A stretch of DNA of 64,000 bases from Halomonas sp. ALS9 (GTDB lineage: Bacteria > Pseudomonadota > Gammaproteobacteria > Pseudomonadales > Halomonadaceae), in assembly GCF_001651035.1 (NCBI RefSeq), contig NZ_LXRG01000110.1:124001-188000 (forward strand), in the 5' to 3' direction. The notes under the pieces were generated by a model. The model worked only from the letters and a program-made list of their open reading frames with translations, was not told where the DNA came from and searched no databases. Positions 47,395-56,829 of the stretch are shown piece by piece. A program made the translations under genes and the position numbers. The first letter of the stretch is position 1; each line of letters starts with the position of its first letter.

Positions 47395-49344
47395 ATGAGC
47401 AATCAACAGAACATCTATCCGGTGCGCGACGATTTCGCCGCCAATGCCTGGGCCGACCAAGCCAAGTACGAGGCCATGTATCAGCAGTCGATGGACGATC
47501 CGGAAGGCTTCTGGGCTGAACAAGCCAAACGCCTCGACTGGATTAAAGCGCCCAGCAAAATTAAAAATACCTCCTTTGCGCGTGACAATGTCGATATTCG
47601 TTGGTTTGAGGATGGTCTGCTGAACGTCAGCGCCAACTGCCTTGACCGCCATCTGGATAAGCGCGGTGATCAAACGGCGATCATTTGGGAAGGCGATAAC
47701 CCCGATGAGTCCAAACATATTACCTATCGCGAACTCTATGCACGCACGAATCAGCTGGCCAACGCGCTGAAAGAGCTGGGTATCGGTAAAGGCGATACCG
47801 TCACGCTATATATGCCGATGATTCCCGAAGCGGCAATGGCGATGCTTGCCTGTTCGCGCATCGGGGCCGTTCACTCGGTTGTCTTTGGTGGCTTCTCGCC
47901 GGACGCCGTTGCCCAGCGTGTCATTGGTGCCGACTCCAAACTGGTTATCACCGCCGATGAGTCGGTGCGCGGCGGCAAGCACGTGCCGCTTAAGGAGAAC
48001 GTAGACGCCGCGCTAACCCGTGACGGCACCGATGTGTGTAAAAACGTTCTGGTAGTGAAGCGTACCGGTGGTGAAATCGAGTGGAAAGACGGTCGCGATA
48101 TCTGGTTTGATGAGCTAGTTGATAAGCAGTCCAGCGAGTGTGAAGCTGAAGCCATGGGCGCTGAAGACCCACTGTTCATTCTGTATACCTCTGGTTCTAC
48201 CGGTGCGCCTAAAGGCTTGAAACACACCACTGGCGGTTACCTGACGTACGCAGCCATGACCCACCAGTACGTTTTTGACTATCAAGAGGGTGAAATTTAC
48301 TGGTGCACCGCGGATGTTGGCTGGGTCACCGGGCATAGCTATATCGTTTATGGCCCCTTGGCCAACGGCGCGACTACCCTGATGTTTGAGGGCGTTCCCA
48401 GCTATCCCACCCATGGCCGTATGGGTGATATCGTTGATAAGCACAACGTAAATATTCTTTACACTGCGCCCACCGCGGTACGCGCTCTGATGGCCCATGG
48501 CGACAACGTCATGGATTCGAGCAAGCGCGATAGCCTGCGTCTGCTGGGCTCCGTGGGCGAACCGATTAACCCTGAAGCCTGGGAGTGGTTCTATCGCGTT
48601 ATCGGCAACGAAAAGTGCCCGATTGTGGATACCTGGTGGCAAACCGAAACCGGCGGCATCATGATTGCTCCGCTGCCGGGCGCTACACCGCTTAAACCGG
48701 GCTCGGCAACCATGCCGTTCTTTGGTGTGAAGCCCGCGCTGGTGGATAATGAAGGTAACATCTTAGAAGGTGCCACCGAAGGTAACTTGGTGCTTCTTGA
48801 CGCCTGGCCGGGGCAGGCGCGCTCTATTTGGGGTGACCACGAACGCTATACCCAGACCTACTTCTCGACCTACGATGGTATGTACTTCACTGGTGACGGC
48901 TGTCGTCGTGATGAAGATGGTTACTACTGGATTACTGGCCGTGTGGATGACGTACTGAACGTTTCCGGTCACCGCATGGGTACCGCCGAAATTGAGTCTT
49001 CTCTGGTTGCGCACAGTGCTGTTGCTGAGGCAGCCGTTGTTGGCTTCCCGCACGATATTAAGGGACAAGGCATCTATATCTATGTCACCCTGAACGACGG
49101 TATTGAAGAGTCAGACGAACTCAAAAAAGAGCTGACCCAATGGGTGCGTAAAGATATTGGCCCGATTGCGTCGCCGGATGTGATTCAGTGGGCGCCAGGC
49201 TTGCCGAAAACCCGCTCGGGTAAAATCATGCGCCGTATCCTGCGCAAGATTGCCGCCAACGAGTGTGATGGCTTGGGCGATACCAGCACGCTGGCGGATC
49301 CGTCGGTGGTCGATGAGCTGATTGAGCATCGCGTCAATCAATAG
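47395..49344 (+). CDS. acs: Acetyl-CoA synthetase
   Basis: A 649-residue AMP-forming enzyme that makes acetyl-CoA from acetate, ATP and CoA. The P-loop-like motif is [11 protein letters not shown], and the adenylation core includes WWQTETGG and [20 protein letters not shown]. The C-terminal Lys610 in TRSGKIMRR is the catalytic Lys and the known acetylation control point. It heads the acetate module and is followed by the regulator pair crbR/crbS, which in Vibrio and Pseudomonas activates acs. Confidence 0.98.
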   Translation: MSNQQNIYPVRDDFAANAWADQAKYEAMYQQSMDDPEGFWAEQAKRLDWIKAPSKIKNTSFARDNVDIRWFEDGLLNVSANCLDRHLDKRGDQTAIIWEGDNPDESKHITYRELYARTNQLANALKELGIGKGDTVTLYMPMIPEAAMAMLACSRIGAVHSVVFGGFSPDAVAQRVIGADSKLVITADESVRGGKHVPLKENVDAALTRDGTDVCKNVLVVKRTGGEIEWKDGRDIWFDELVDKQSSECEAEAMGAEDPLFILYTSGSTGAPKGLKHTTGGYLTYAAMTHQYVFDYQEGEIYWCTADVGWVTGHSYIVYGPLANGATTLMFEGVPSYPTHGRMGDIVDKHNVNILYTAPTAVRALMAHGDNVMDSSKRDSLRLLGSVGEPINPEAWEWFYRVIGNEKCPIVDTWWQTETGGIMIAPLPGATPLKPGSATMPFFGVKPALVDNEGNILEGATEGNLVLLDAWPGQARSIWGDHERYTQTYFSTYDGMYFTGDGCRRDEDGYYWITGRVDDVLNVSGHRMGTAEIESSLVAHSAVAEAAVVGFPHDIKGQGIYIYVTLNDGIEESDELKKELTQWVRKDIGPIASPDVIQWAPGLPKTRSGKIMRRILRKIAANECDGLGDTSTLADPSVVDELIEHRVNQ

Positions 49345-49384
49345 TGGCGACACCGATGTAGGCTGTCTAGCCGCAATAGACCAT

Positions 49385-49418
49385 TGAAAAAACGTGCCGA
49401 CCCGAGTGGGTCGGCACG
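49385..49418 (-). terminator. Hairpin after acs with a T-run on the minus strand
   Basis: An 11-bp stem cgtgccgaccc / gggtcggcacg with loop gagt. The plus strand has no T-run after it (actgtgtc), but has gaaaaaa before it. Read on the minus strand it is a textbook terminator (stem then TTTTTTC). It may act both ways: as a barrier after acs and against antisense transcripts from beyond crbR. Confidence 0.6.
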
Positions 49419-49422
49419 ACTG

Positions 49423-49478
49423 TGTCTACAGCTACGTGTTTACAGATACGTGCTTGTAGATATGGATTTATAGTTACG
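49423..49478. repeat. Four-copy 14-bp degenerate tandem repeat between acs and crbR
   Basis: Units tgtctacagctacg, tgtttacagatacg, tgcttgtagatatg and gatttatagttacg, 56 bases in all, with a fading fifth (cgtttcattggtat). It starts 5 bases after the hairpin downstream of acs. Confidence 0.85.
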
Positions 49479-49626
49479 CGTTTCATTGGTATGAACTATC
49501 TATTATAAATTGTGCATGTGATGCTTGGGCATGATGAAGCCCATGGGGTACCATGCTTCACAACCGTAAGAGCCTAGCGTCGCGGCGGCAGACAACCCCG
49601 CTGCTCGAGGAACCGGAGGAATATCC

Positions 49627-50289
49627 ATGGCAGTAGCTCATAAGTTTATCGTCGCTGACGATCACCCGCTGTTTCGTGCAGCGCTGACCCAAGCGTTACG
49701 CCAGTTGGCCCCCCAGGCGGAAATTGTCGAAGCGGATACCATGGAAGCCACCACTGACGTGGTGAATCGCCACCCAGACGCCGACTTGATTCTGCTCGAT
49801 CTGCACATGCCGGGAGCCCACGGCTTCTCTGGTTTGATCCAACTGCGCGGCCAAATGCCTGATATCCCTGTCGCGGTAGTGTCTGGCAGTGATGAGCCCT
49901 ACGTGGTTCGTCGTGCTATTGACTACGGCGCGTCGGGTTTTATCCCTAAATCATCGTCTCTACAACTAATTGCTGAAGCCGTTGGTGAAATTCTGCAAGG
50001 CGAAGTGTGGTTGCCTGAAGCGTTGGCCAACGTGCTGGAAGAGACCAGCGAAGAGGAGTCGCGTTTTGCCGAGGCGATTGCGTCGCTAACGCCTCAGCAG
50101 TTCCGCGTCTTGAATATGCTGACCGAAGGTCTGCTAAATAAACAGATCGCTTATGAACTGAGCGTCTCAGAAGCCACGATTAAGGCCCACGTGACCGCGA
50201 TTCTACGCAAGCTGGGCGTACACTCACGTACTCAGGCGGTTATCGCAGCTCAGAAACTTGAAGTTGAGCCGCCAAAAGTCGTTTCCTAA
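49627..50289 (+). CDS. crbR: CrbR-like response regulator (NarL/LuxR type)
   Basis: A 220-residue response regulator. The receiver domain has the acidic pair DD at 11-12, phospho-acceptor Asp58 (LILLDLHMPG) and a Lys in FIPKSSS. The C-terminal LuxR-type helix-turn-helix spans about 150-210 (LTPQQFRVLNMLTEGLLNKQ, IAYELSVSEATIKAHV). Between acs and a transporter-fused hybrid kinase it is best named CrbR (ErdR in pseudomonads), the activator of acs and symporter genes. It has GGAGGAA upstream. crbS is convergent, 38 bases away, so the pair is not one operon. Confidence 0.88.
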   Translation: MAVAHKFIVADDHPLFRAALTQALRQLAPQAEIVEADTMEATTDVVNRHPDADLILLDLHMPGAHGFSGLIQLRGQMPDIPVAVVSGSDEPYVVRRAIDYGASGFIPKSSSLQLIAEAVGEILQGEVWLPEALANVLEETSEEESRFAEAIASLTPQQFRVLNMLTEGLLNKQIAYELSVSEATIKAHVTAILRKLGVHSRTQAVIAAQKLEVEPPKVVS

Positions 50290-50318
50290 GCAAGTAGCAA
50301 GCAACGACTGTGTTAACC

Positions 50319-50339
50319 GCGGCGCGCTTAGCGCGCCGC
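50319..50339. terminator. Hairpin with the crbS stop codon in its loop
   Basis: Perfect 9-bp G-C stem gcggcgcgc / gcgcgccgc with the 3-base loop tta (50328-50330), which is the crbS stop codon read from the plus strand. It sits at the convergent end of crbR and crbS. There is no T-run, so termination is only possible. Confidence 0.5.
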
Positions 50340-53300
50340 ACGATTGGCCTGCAGCGTGCGCGTCAATAGCGCCCGCAGTGCCGCCGGTTTAACCGGTTTC
50401 AGCAGCAGTTGATAGCCCGCCCGCTTGATCTCCTCGGCCACTGCTTCGGTACGGTCAGCGGTAATCACAATCCCCGGTACCGCTCCTTCAAAACGCTCGC
50501 TGAGCGCTTCTAGCGCCATTAAGCCGGTGACTTCGTTATCCAGGTGGTAGTCCGCCAGAATAGCGTCCGGGTCGCCATCCATATTGCGCAGGATCGACTT
50601 GGCCCCGCCAATACTGGTGGCGGTAAACACCTCGCAGCCCCAGCCGCTCAGCATTGCGGTCATGCCTTCCAGAATCAGCGTCTCGTTGTCGATACATACA
50701 ATCCGCGTACCGCTTAGCTTATGGCTACCGCGTCGGCCCTGGGGTTCAAACTCGGCACTGCTCGCTGCGTGGGCGGCAACAATCGGCACGCTAACCGAGA
50801 AAACCGCGCCTTTGCCTACCGTCGAGCGAACTTTAATGGGGTGATTCAGCACCCGGCTCATACGGTCGGCAATGGAGAGCCCAAGCCCTAAGCCTTTTTC
50901 GCTCTCTTTGTGGCGCGATACTTGATCCAAACGGCGAAATTCTTGGAAGATCTCAGTTAGTTTGGATTCCGGAATACCTGGGCCGCTATCCCAAACCTCA
51001 ATCGACAGCCAGCCGTTCTGGCGGCGACAGCCGAGCAACACGCGGCCCTCTTGGGTGTAGCGAATGGCGTTAGACAAAAAGTTCTGCACAATGCGTCGTA
51101 GCATCTGAGGGTCTGAGTCGACCCAAAGCTTCGTAGGCACGACCTCTAAATCCAGCCCGCGGTCATCCGCCATCACCTCGAATTCGGCGCGAAGCGGGCG
51201 GAAGATATCCGCCAGGGCAAAGTGACTGCGCCTCGGCGTTAAGGCGCCTGCGTCCAGCTTGGAGATATCCAGCAGAGTACTCAGTAGCTCCTCGGCGGCC
51301 TGCAGCGAGTTATCGATATGCCCCACGATGCGCTGGGTATCGGTGGTGGTTACGTTTTGCATCAGCGCGGAAGTAAATAGCCGAGCCGCGTTAAGCGGTT
51401 GCAGCAAGTCGTGGCTGGCGGCGGCCAAAAAGCGTGTCTTTGAGGCGTTGGCATCTTCCGCCAACTGCTTGGCTTGGCGCAAAGCAAGCTCTGCTTCAGC
51501 GCGTACGCGGTTCTCCTGGCGCAGCGCGGCGTTAGCTTCAGAGAGCGCCTGAGTACGTTCGCGTACGCGCTCTTCCAGGGTTTCGTTGGTCTCTTTAAGG
51601 GCAATTTCGGCCTGGCGGCGCTCGGTTATGTCCTGATAAAGCGCGAAAAAACCGAGAATCGCCTGGCTGTCACCAAAGTGTGGCGTGTAGGTGACCAGCA
51701 TATAGCGCATCGCCTCGTTGACCCGCAGCGAGACTTCAAAGCTGACCCGTTCGCCACTGAGCGCGCGGGACACCCAGGGGGCGCGTTCCTCCGCCTGTTT
51801 AACCGGTAGTACGTCTTCAAAGCGGCGACCAATCACTGCATTGCGGTCAATATTGAACGCTTGCTCGTAGGCGCGGTTGGTAAACAGGTAGCGGCACTCT
51901 TTATCGAAGTAGGCGATCAGGGCGGGCACGTTATCGGTATAGATACGGATATTGTTTTCCGAGCGAATCAGCGCCTCTTCGATGCGCTTCTGCTGGGTAA
52001 TATCCTGATAGGTATACACAAAGCCGCCGCCGGGCATCGGGTTGCCCTGCACCTCCAGCACGCTGCCATCCTGGCGGTAGCGCACGTAGCGGTGGGGCTG
52101 GCCTTCGCGAATATTGTCGAGCAGTAGCTGTACGTGCTCCTCCGGATCACCCGGGCCGTATTCGCCGTTGTGGGCGTTGTAGCGGAAGATGCGGTCTATG
52201 GGAGCGCCAACGCGAATTAAGTGGTCAGGAAAGCGGAATAGCTCCAGATAACGCTGGTTCCACACCACCAGGCGCAGGTTTTGGTCGACCACGCTAATGC
52301 CCTGGTTAATGTTTTCAATGGTGGCCTGGAGCAGCGCTCGGTTGAACTCCAATACCTGGGAGGCTTCATCGACAATCGAAATCACATCCGAGATGCCGAT
52401 GCCGCGCCCTTGAAGTGCTGAGTTAACCACGATGCGAGCCGAGGATGCGCCCAGCACCGAGGCCAGAAAGCGTTCAGTGAACTGGATAATATCGATTGAG
52501 GCGCGAGTGCCATCGTCCAACGGCTTACCCACCCGGCGGGCGTAGTCTTCAAAGGCACGATCCACCTGGCCCGCCCCCAGAAAGCGCTCGCACAGCACTT
52601 TTAAATCGCCGACTGTGGTCGCCCCGGTCCAGGGGCGGTTAACTGAGGTTTGGCGGGTTTCCACGCTATCCACAAACAGCGAAGCCTGAATACGCTCAAC
52701 GACGCGCTGTGAGGTGACCTGAGAAACAAATATGTAGCAGAACAGATTAACCCCGAGGGACAGCATTACGCCGTGGGTAAAGCTGTCGCCTAAGTTGAGG
52801 CCGAATAGCGCCGTGGGAGATAACCAGTTAAGACCCAACGGACCGCCGTCAAGCCAACCGGTGGGCAGCACCCCGGCATTGATCATGGCCGGCATCAGCA
52901 GGCTATAGGCCCAGATTGCGAAGCCCGCATTCATACCGACAATCACGCCTAGCCGATTGCCACGCTTCCAGTAGAGCCCACCAATCAGCGCCGGGGCAAA
53001 TTGGGCGGCGGCGGCAAACGAGAGCATGCCAATCGAAGCCAGCGAGGTAAATTCAGCAATCAGCTGATAGAAGCCGTAGGCCATGGCCAGCACGGCAACA
53101 ATGGTTAAACGCCGCGCGCGCAGTACCAGGCGGCCATAATCCCGCGCCTTGGTATCAAACCAGCGCAGTCGGAACAGTGCCGGGATCACAATTTCGTTGG
53201 AGATCATGATCGACACCGCTACTGCGGCAACAATGACCATGCCCGTCGCCGCCGAGAAGCCACCGATAAAGGTAAGCAGCGTTAACCACTGATGGCCTGA

Positions 53301-54269
53301 GGCCATGGATAACGCGAGCACGTAGGTGTCGGGCTCTACGCCGCTTTCGGAGAACAGCAGCAAGCCAGCTGCAGCCAGTGGCACCACAAAAAACGCAATG
53401 GCCAGCAGATAAAGCGGAAACAGCCAGCGGGATTTGGTGGCGTCATCAGGATGAATATTCTCGACCACAGCCACATGAAACTGGCGGGGCAGACACAGAA
53501 TCGCCAGCATCGCGAGCAGCGTTTGCGCCCAGAAACTTTGGCCAAAATCCTGATTGGCAAGCTGACGCTGGAGCTCGAGCTGGCTTTCGGCATGCCCCAT
53601 CAGCTCGCCTAGGCCATCGAACATACCCCAGGTAACAAAAGCGCCAAGCACCACAAAGGCCAGCAGCTTGACCAGTGATTCAAACGCCACGGCGTGGATT
53701 AAGCCTTCGTGGTGTTCGGTGGCATCGGTATGACGAGTGCCAAATAGAATCGCAAAGATCGCCATCACGATCGCCACATAGAAGGCCGTATCGCCAAATA
53801 GCGGCGTATGGGTCACATCGGTGGCATCGGTCAGGACGCTAAAAGTGGTAGAAACCGCTTTTAGCTGTAGTGCGATGTAGGGCAGGGTGCCGACAAGGGC
53901 GACCAGGCTGGCAAAGGCGGCCAGCGACTGGGTTTTGCCATAGCGGGAGGCAATAAAATCGGCAATGGATGTAACGTTTTGGTGCTTGGCGACGCGAATC
54001 ATTTTGGCCAACACCGGCCAAAACAGCAGAAACGTCAATATCGGCCCGACGAAGATGCTCGCAAACGACCAGCCCGCGGTCGCCGCTTGGCCCACCGCGC
54101 CGTAAAACGTCCACGAGGTGCAGTAAATTGCCAGCGCTAAGCTATAGATGATCGGGCGCCGACGGGTGGCGCCGTGGGTGCGCGCACGACGGTCACCGTA
54201 CCAAGCAATGCCGAATAGAACGGCAATATAGAGTAACGAAACCGCTACCAGTAGCCCGCCGTGAAACAT
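50328..54269 (-). CDS. crbS: CrbS-like hybrid histidine kinase with fused sodium:solute symporter domain
   Basis: A 1313-residue membrane sensor. Residues 1 to about 510 are a 13-helix sodium/solute symporter (SLC5-like) domain. Two PAS domains follow (about 655-780 and 785-905), then a coiled stretch. The HisKA domain has phospho-acceptor His953 (AAASHDLLQPLN). The ATPase domain has NFLSNAIRYT, DSGPGIP and GLGLGLS. A C-terminal receiver has Asp1240 (AILADYHLDN). This is the CrbS (MxtR) architecture, the kinase that with CrbR switches on acetate use. No Hpt domain is present, so how phosphate reaches CrbR is not clear from sequence. Confidence 0.9.
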   Translation of the reverse strand: MFHGGLLVAVSLLYIAVLFGIAWYGDRRARTHGATRRRPIIYSLALAIYCTSWTFYGAVGQAATAGWSFASIFVGPILTFLLFWPVLAKMIRVAKHQNVTSIADFIASRYGKTQSLAAFASLVALVGTLPYIALQLKAVSTTFSVLTDATDVTHTPLFGDTAFYVAIVMAIFAILFGTRHTDATEHHEGLIHAVAFESLVKLLAFVVLGAFVTWGMFDGLGELMGHAESQLELQRQLANQDFGQSFWAQTLLAMLAILCLPRQFHVAVVENIHPDDATKSRWLFPLYLLAIAFFVVPLAAAGLLLFSESGVEPDTYVLALSMASGHQWLTLLTFIGGFSAATGMVIVAAVAVSIMISNEIVIPALFRLRWFDTKARDYGRLVLRARRLTIVAVLAMAYGFYQLIAEFTSLASIGMLSFAAAAQFAPALIGGLYWKRGNRLGVIVGMNAGFAIWAYSLLMPAMINAGVLPTGWLDGGPLGLNWLSPTALFGLNLGDSFTHGVMLSLGVNLFCYIFVSQVTSQRVVERIQASLFVDSVETRQTSVNRPWTGATTVGDLKVLCERFLGAGQVDRAFEDYARRVGKPLDDGTRASIDIIQFTERFLASVLGASSARIVVNSALQGRGIGISDVISIVDEASQVLEFNRALLQATIENINQGISVVDQNLRLVVWNQRYLELFRFPDHLIRVGAPIDRIFRYNAHNGEYGPGDPEEHVQLLLDNIREGQPHRYVRYRQDGSVLEVQGNPMPGGGFVYTYQDITQQKRIEEALIRSENNIRIYTDNVPALIAYFDKECRYLFTNRAYEQAFNIDRNAVIGRRFEDVLPVKQAEERAPWVSRALSGERVSFEVSLRVNEAMRYMLVTYTPHFGDSQAILGFFALYQDITERRQAEIALKETNETLEERVRERTQALSEANAALRQENRVRAEAELALRQAKQLAEDANASKTRFLAAASHDLLQPLNAARLFTSALMQNVTTTDTQRIVGHIDNSLQAAEELLSTLLDISKLDAGALTPRRSHFALADIFRPLRAEFEVMADDRGLDLEVVPTKLWVDSDPQMLRRIVQNFLSNAIRYTQEGRVLLGCRRQNGWLSIEVWDSGPGIPESKLTEIFQEFRRLDQVSRHKESEKGLGLGLSIADRMSRVLNHPIKVRSTVGKGAVFSVSVPIVAAHAASSAEFEPQGRRGSHKLSGTRIVCIDNETLILEGMTAMLSGWGCEVFTATSIGGAKSILRNMDGDPDAILADYHLDNEVTGLMALEALSERFEGAVPGIVITADRTEAVAEEIKRAGYQLLLKPVKPAALRALLTRTLQANRAAR

Positions 54270-54382
54270 GCCTTTCTCCCCGCCAGAGTGTGGTGCGCTA
54301 ATAAAAAGGCTTCATTCTAGGCGAAATGGAGGGTTCTGTACGACCATTCCCTCGGCTTGTTTACACCACAGACTTTATTTGT

Positions 54383-54892
54383 CTAAGTGCACACGTTGTT
54401 GAGTAGCGGTGATGTTTCGCGCAGCGTGCGGATCTCTTCCAGGATGGGGTCGCGGGAGTCTTCATCCAGCGGTACTAGCTCACGGTTATCACAGTTGAGC
54501 AGATAGTGTTGGGTGATCAATATATCGGTGTGATGACGCTCAAACTGATAAAGGATAAATTCTGCTAAACGGGCGCCATCCTGCTCGCTCATAAGAATGT
54601 TTTCACTATCGACCATGCTGAACTTGGTGATCATGGGGAATGCAAAGGTCCAGGGGCGCCACACCGCCGTGCTGCTCTCCGTTGATATCACCGTAGCGGT
54701 CTCGGGTAGCTGCGCCTGCTTGTGTTCAAACCAGCTGTACTCGACCTGTATTTGATAGCCCAACATCCCCAGCGCGCCACACACCGGCACTATCCACTTG
54801 GGCAAACGTTTGCCGCTCAACGTGCGCAGTATCAAGCCAATCCCGGCAGCCGCAAGGCCTGCAAAAACGGCGGCGATCAAATGCCAAATCAT
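54383..54892 (-). CDS. Hypothetical membrane protein between symporter and crbS
   Basis: A 169-residue protein that I do not recognise. Two hydrophobic segments near the N-terminus (about 2-23 and 34-50) are followed by an approximately 115-residue soluble part with acidic character and a Cys-containing end (NNVCT). The start MIWHLIAAVFAGLAAAG has AAGGAT ahead of it. An in-frame start 63 bases upstream would translate the repeated terminator tail and is rejected. It lies between a terminator after the symporter gene and crbS, in the same direction, so it may be part of the acetate module or only a neighbour. Confidence 0.65.
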   Translation of the reverse strand: MIWHLIAAVFAGLAAAGIGLILRTLSGKRLPKWIVPVCGALGMLGYQIQVEYSWFEHKQAQLPETATVISTESSTAVWRPWTFAFPMITKFSMVDSENILMSEQDGARLAEFILYQFERHHTDILITQHYLLNCDNRELVPLDEDSRDPILEEIRTLRETSPLLNNVCT

Positions 54893-54906
54893 AAAATATC
54901 CTTTCA

Positions 54907-54959
54907 AAAAGCCGTTTATAAAAGCTATCGATAAAAAGCCATCTATAAAAGCCATCGGG
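54907..54959. repeat. Four-copy 13-14 bp repeat made from a terminator tail
   Basis: Plus-strand units aaaagccgtttat, aaaagctatcgat, aaaaagccatctat and aaaagccatcggg. Read on the minus strand, each is a copy of the end of the terminator hairpin stem plus its T-run (GATGGCTTTTATA and variants). Confidence 0.8.
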
Positions 54960-54981
54960 CCTCCCTAAGGAAGCCCGATGG
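54952..54981 (-). terminator. Terminator of the DUF4212-symporter operon
   Basis: A 13-bp stem with one mismatch (ccatcgggcctcc / ggaagcccgatgg), loop ctaa. On the minus strand it is followed by CTTTTAT. It lies 60 bases after the symporter stop. Its tail is duplicated several times downstream. Confidence 0.8.
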
Positions 54982-55041
54982 TAAGGTCAATTCCTAAGCG
55001 ATATCACAACAGTGCGATAAACCGCCAGGATGGATTATGAC

Positions 55042-56823
55042 TTAATGGTCGATTGCCATACCAGCACCTTTCGGATAGCGAACGCTTTCCACCAGATCCT
55101 GAATTTCCTGCGGCGGTGCAGCTGTCACTCTTGAAACCGCGAAGGCAACGGCGAAGTTGATCATCGCGCCTACGGCACCGAAGGAGAGCGGCGAAATACC
55201 GAAGATCCAATTATCCGGCGTGTTGGCCAGCGTGTTGGTATCGGGGATAAAGAACCAGCCCAGGTAAGTGAAGATGTACAGCAGGGTGCAAATCAAGCCC
55301 GCCAGCATACCGGCAATTGCGCCTGAATTGTTCATCCGCTTGGAGAAGATGCCCATCATCAGCGCAGGGAAGAGCGAAGCACCGGCAATACCGAAGGCGA
55401 GTGCCACCGTCTGTGCCGCAAACCCTGGCGGATTGAGCCCCAGATAGGTGGCCAGTAGTATCGCACCGCCCATGGAGATTCGCGCCGCTAACATCTCACC
55501 TTTTTCGGAAATCTTCGGATTGATCATGGTCTTGATCAAATCGTGACTGATCGCCGACGAGATCGCCAGTAGCAAACCAGCGGCGGTAGACAGAGCCGCG
55601 GCAATACCACCTGCTGCGATCAAGCCGATGACCCAGCCGGGCAAGTTGGCAATTTCAGGGTTGGCGAGTACCAAGATATCGTTATTAACGGTGAGTTCGT
55701 TGCCTTCCCAGCCACGATCAGAATAGTCGGCAGCATCATTATACATCTGGATACGGCCGTCATTGTTGAGATCATTGAAGCTGATCAGGCCCGTTTCTTC
55801 CCATGTGCGCACCCAATCTGGGCGCTCTTCGTAGAGAATCGGGTTTCGCGCAGCCTCTTCGTAGTTTTCAACCTGCCCCGCCATCTCTGGATACACGGTG
55901 GTCGCCAGATTCAAGCGAGCCATAGAGCCTACCGCTGGTGCAGTCAGGTAGAGCAAGGCAATGAAGACCAGCGCCCAGCCAGCAGACCAACGCGCATCGG
56001 CCACTTTCGGTACGGTGAAGAAGCGAATGATAACGTGCGGAAGACCGGCAGTACCGACCATCAGCGACAGGGTAAACAGCACCATGTTGAGCTTGTTATC
56101 CACGTCGGCCGTGTAGTCGCGGAAGCCGAGGGCACTGACGACGTCATCCAGTTTTTCAAGCAACGGAATGCCGGATTCAGTGTGGGTGCTGAACATGCCG
56201 AACATTGGAATCGGGTTGCCGGTTAGCTGAAAGGCAATAAACACCGCAGGAATGGTGTAAGCGATGATCAGAACGATGTATTGCGCTACCTGGGTGTAGG
56301 TGATGCCTTTCATCCCGCCAAATACGGCGTAGAGGAAAACGATCAACGCGGCTAACCAGATACCCCAGGTGTTGCTGACTTCAAGAAAGCGCGAGAACGC
56401 CACGCCCGCACCGGTCATTTGACCGATAACGTAGGTCACCGACGCCACAATCAAGCACACGATCGCCACTAGGCGAGCGGTGTTGCTGTAAAAGCGATCA
56501 CCAATGAAGTCGGGCACGGTAAACTTACCAAACTTACGCAGGTAAGGGGCTAACAGCATCGCTAGGATAACGTAGCCACCGGTCCAGCCCATCAGGAAGG
56601 TGGAGTTAGCATAGCCACCAGAGGCCAGCAAACCCGCCATAGAAATAAACGACGCTGCTGACATCCAGTCCGCCGCAGTGGCCATACCGTTGGTGATGGG
56701 GTGAACCCCGCCCCCGGCGACATAGAAGTCTTTTGTAGAGCCGGCGCGCGCCCAAATCGCAATGCCTATATACAAGGCAAAGGAGGCGCCGACGAACAGT
56801 AAGTTAATTGCAAACTGGCTCAT
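55042..56823 (-). CDS. actP: Sodium:solute symporter, acetate-type large subunit (ActP-like)
   Basis: A 593-residue inner-membrane symporter with about 13 helices. Family blocks: DFYVAGGGVHPITNGMATAA, DWMSAASFISMAGL, TYVIGQMTGAGVAFSRFLEV and GGMKGITYTQVAQY. A long hydrophilic insert (about 330-400) is typical of the subfamily that works with a DUF4212 small subunit. Acetate is the likely substrate from the acs/crbSR neighbours; other short organic acids such as lactate or pyruvate are possible. It starts 6 bases after the DUF4212 gene ends, with GGGGAG upstream. Confidence 0.9.
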   Translation of the reverse strand: MSQFAINLLFVGASFALYIGIAIWARAGSTKDFYVAGGGVHPITNGMATAADWMSAASFISMAGLLASGGYANSTFLMGWTGGYVILAMLLAPYLRKFGKFTVPDFIGDRFYSNTARLVAIVCLIVASVTYVIGQMTGAGVAFSRFLEVSNTWGIWLAALIVFLYAVFGGMKGITYTQVAQYIVLIIAYTIPAVFIAFQLTGNPIPMFGMFSTHTESGIPLLEKLDDVVSALGFRDYTADVDNKLNMVLFTLSLMVGTAGLPHVIIRFFTVPKVADARWSAGWALVFIALLYLTAPAVGSMARLNLATTVYPEMAGQVENYEEAARNPILYEERPDWVRTWEETGLISFNDLNNDGRIQMYNDAADYSDRGWEGNELTVNNDILVLANPEIANLPGWVIGLIAAGGIAAALSTAAGLLLAISSAISHDLIKTMINPKISEKGEMLAARISMGGAILLATYLGLNPPGFAAQTVALAFGIAGASLFPALMMGIFSKRMNNSGAIAGMLAGLICTLLYIFTYLGWFFIPDTNTLANTPDNWIFGISPLSFGAVGAMINFAVAFAVSRVTAAPPQEIQDLVESVRYPKGAGMAIDH

Positions 56824-56829
56824 ACCGGC

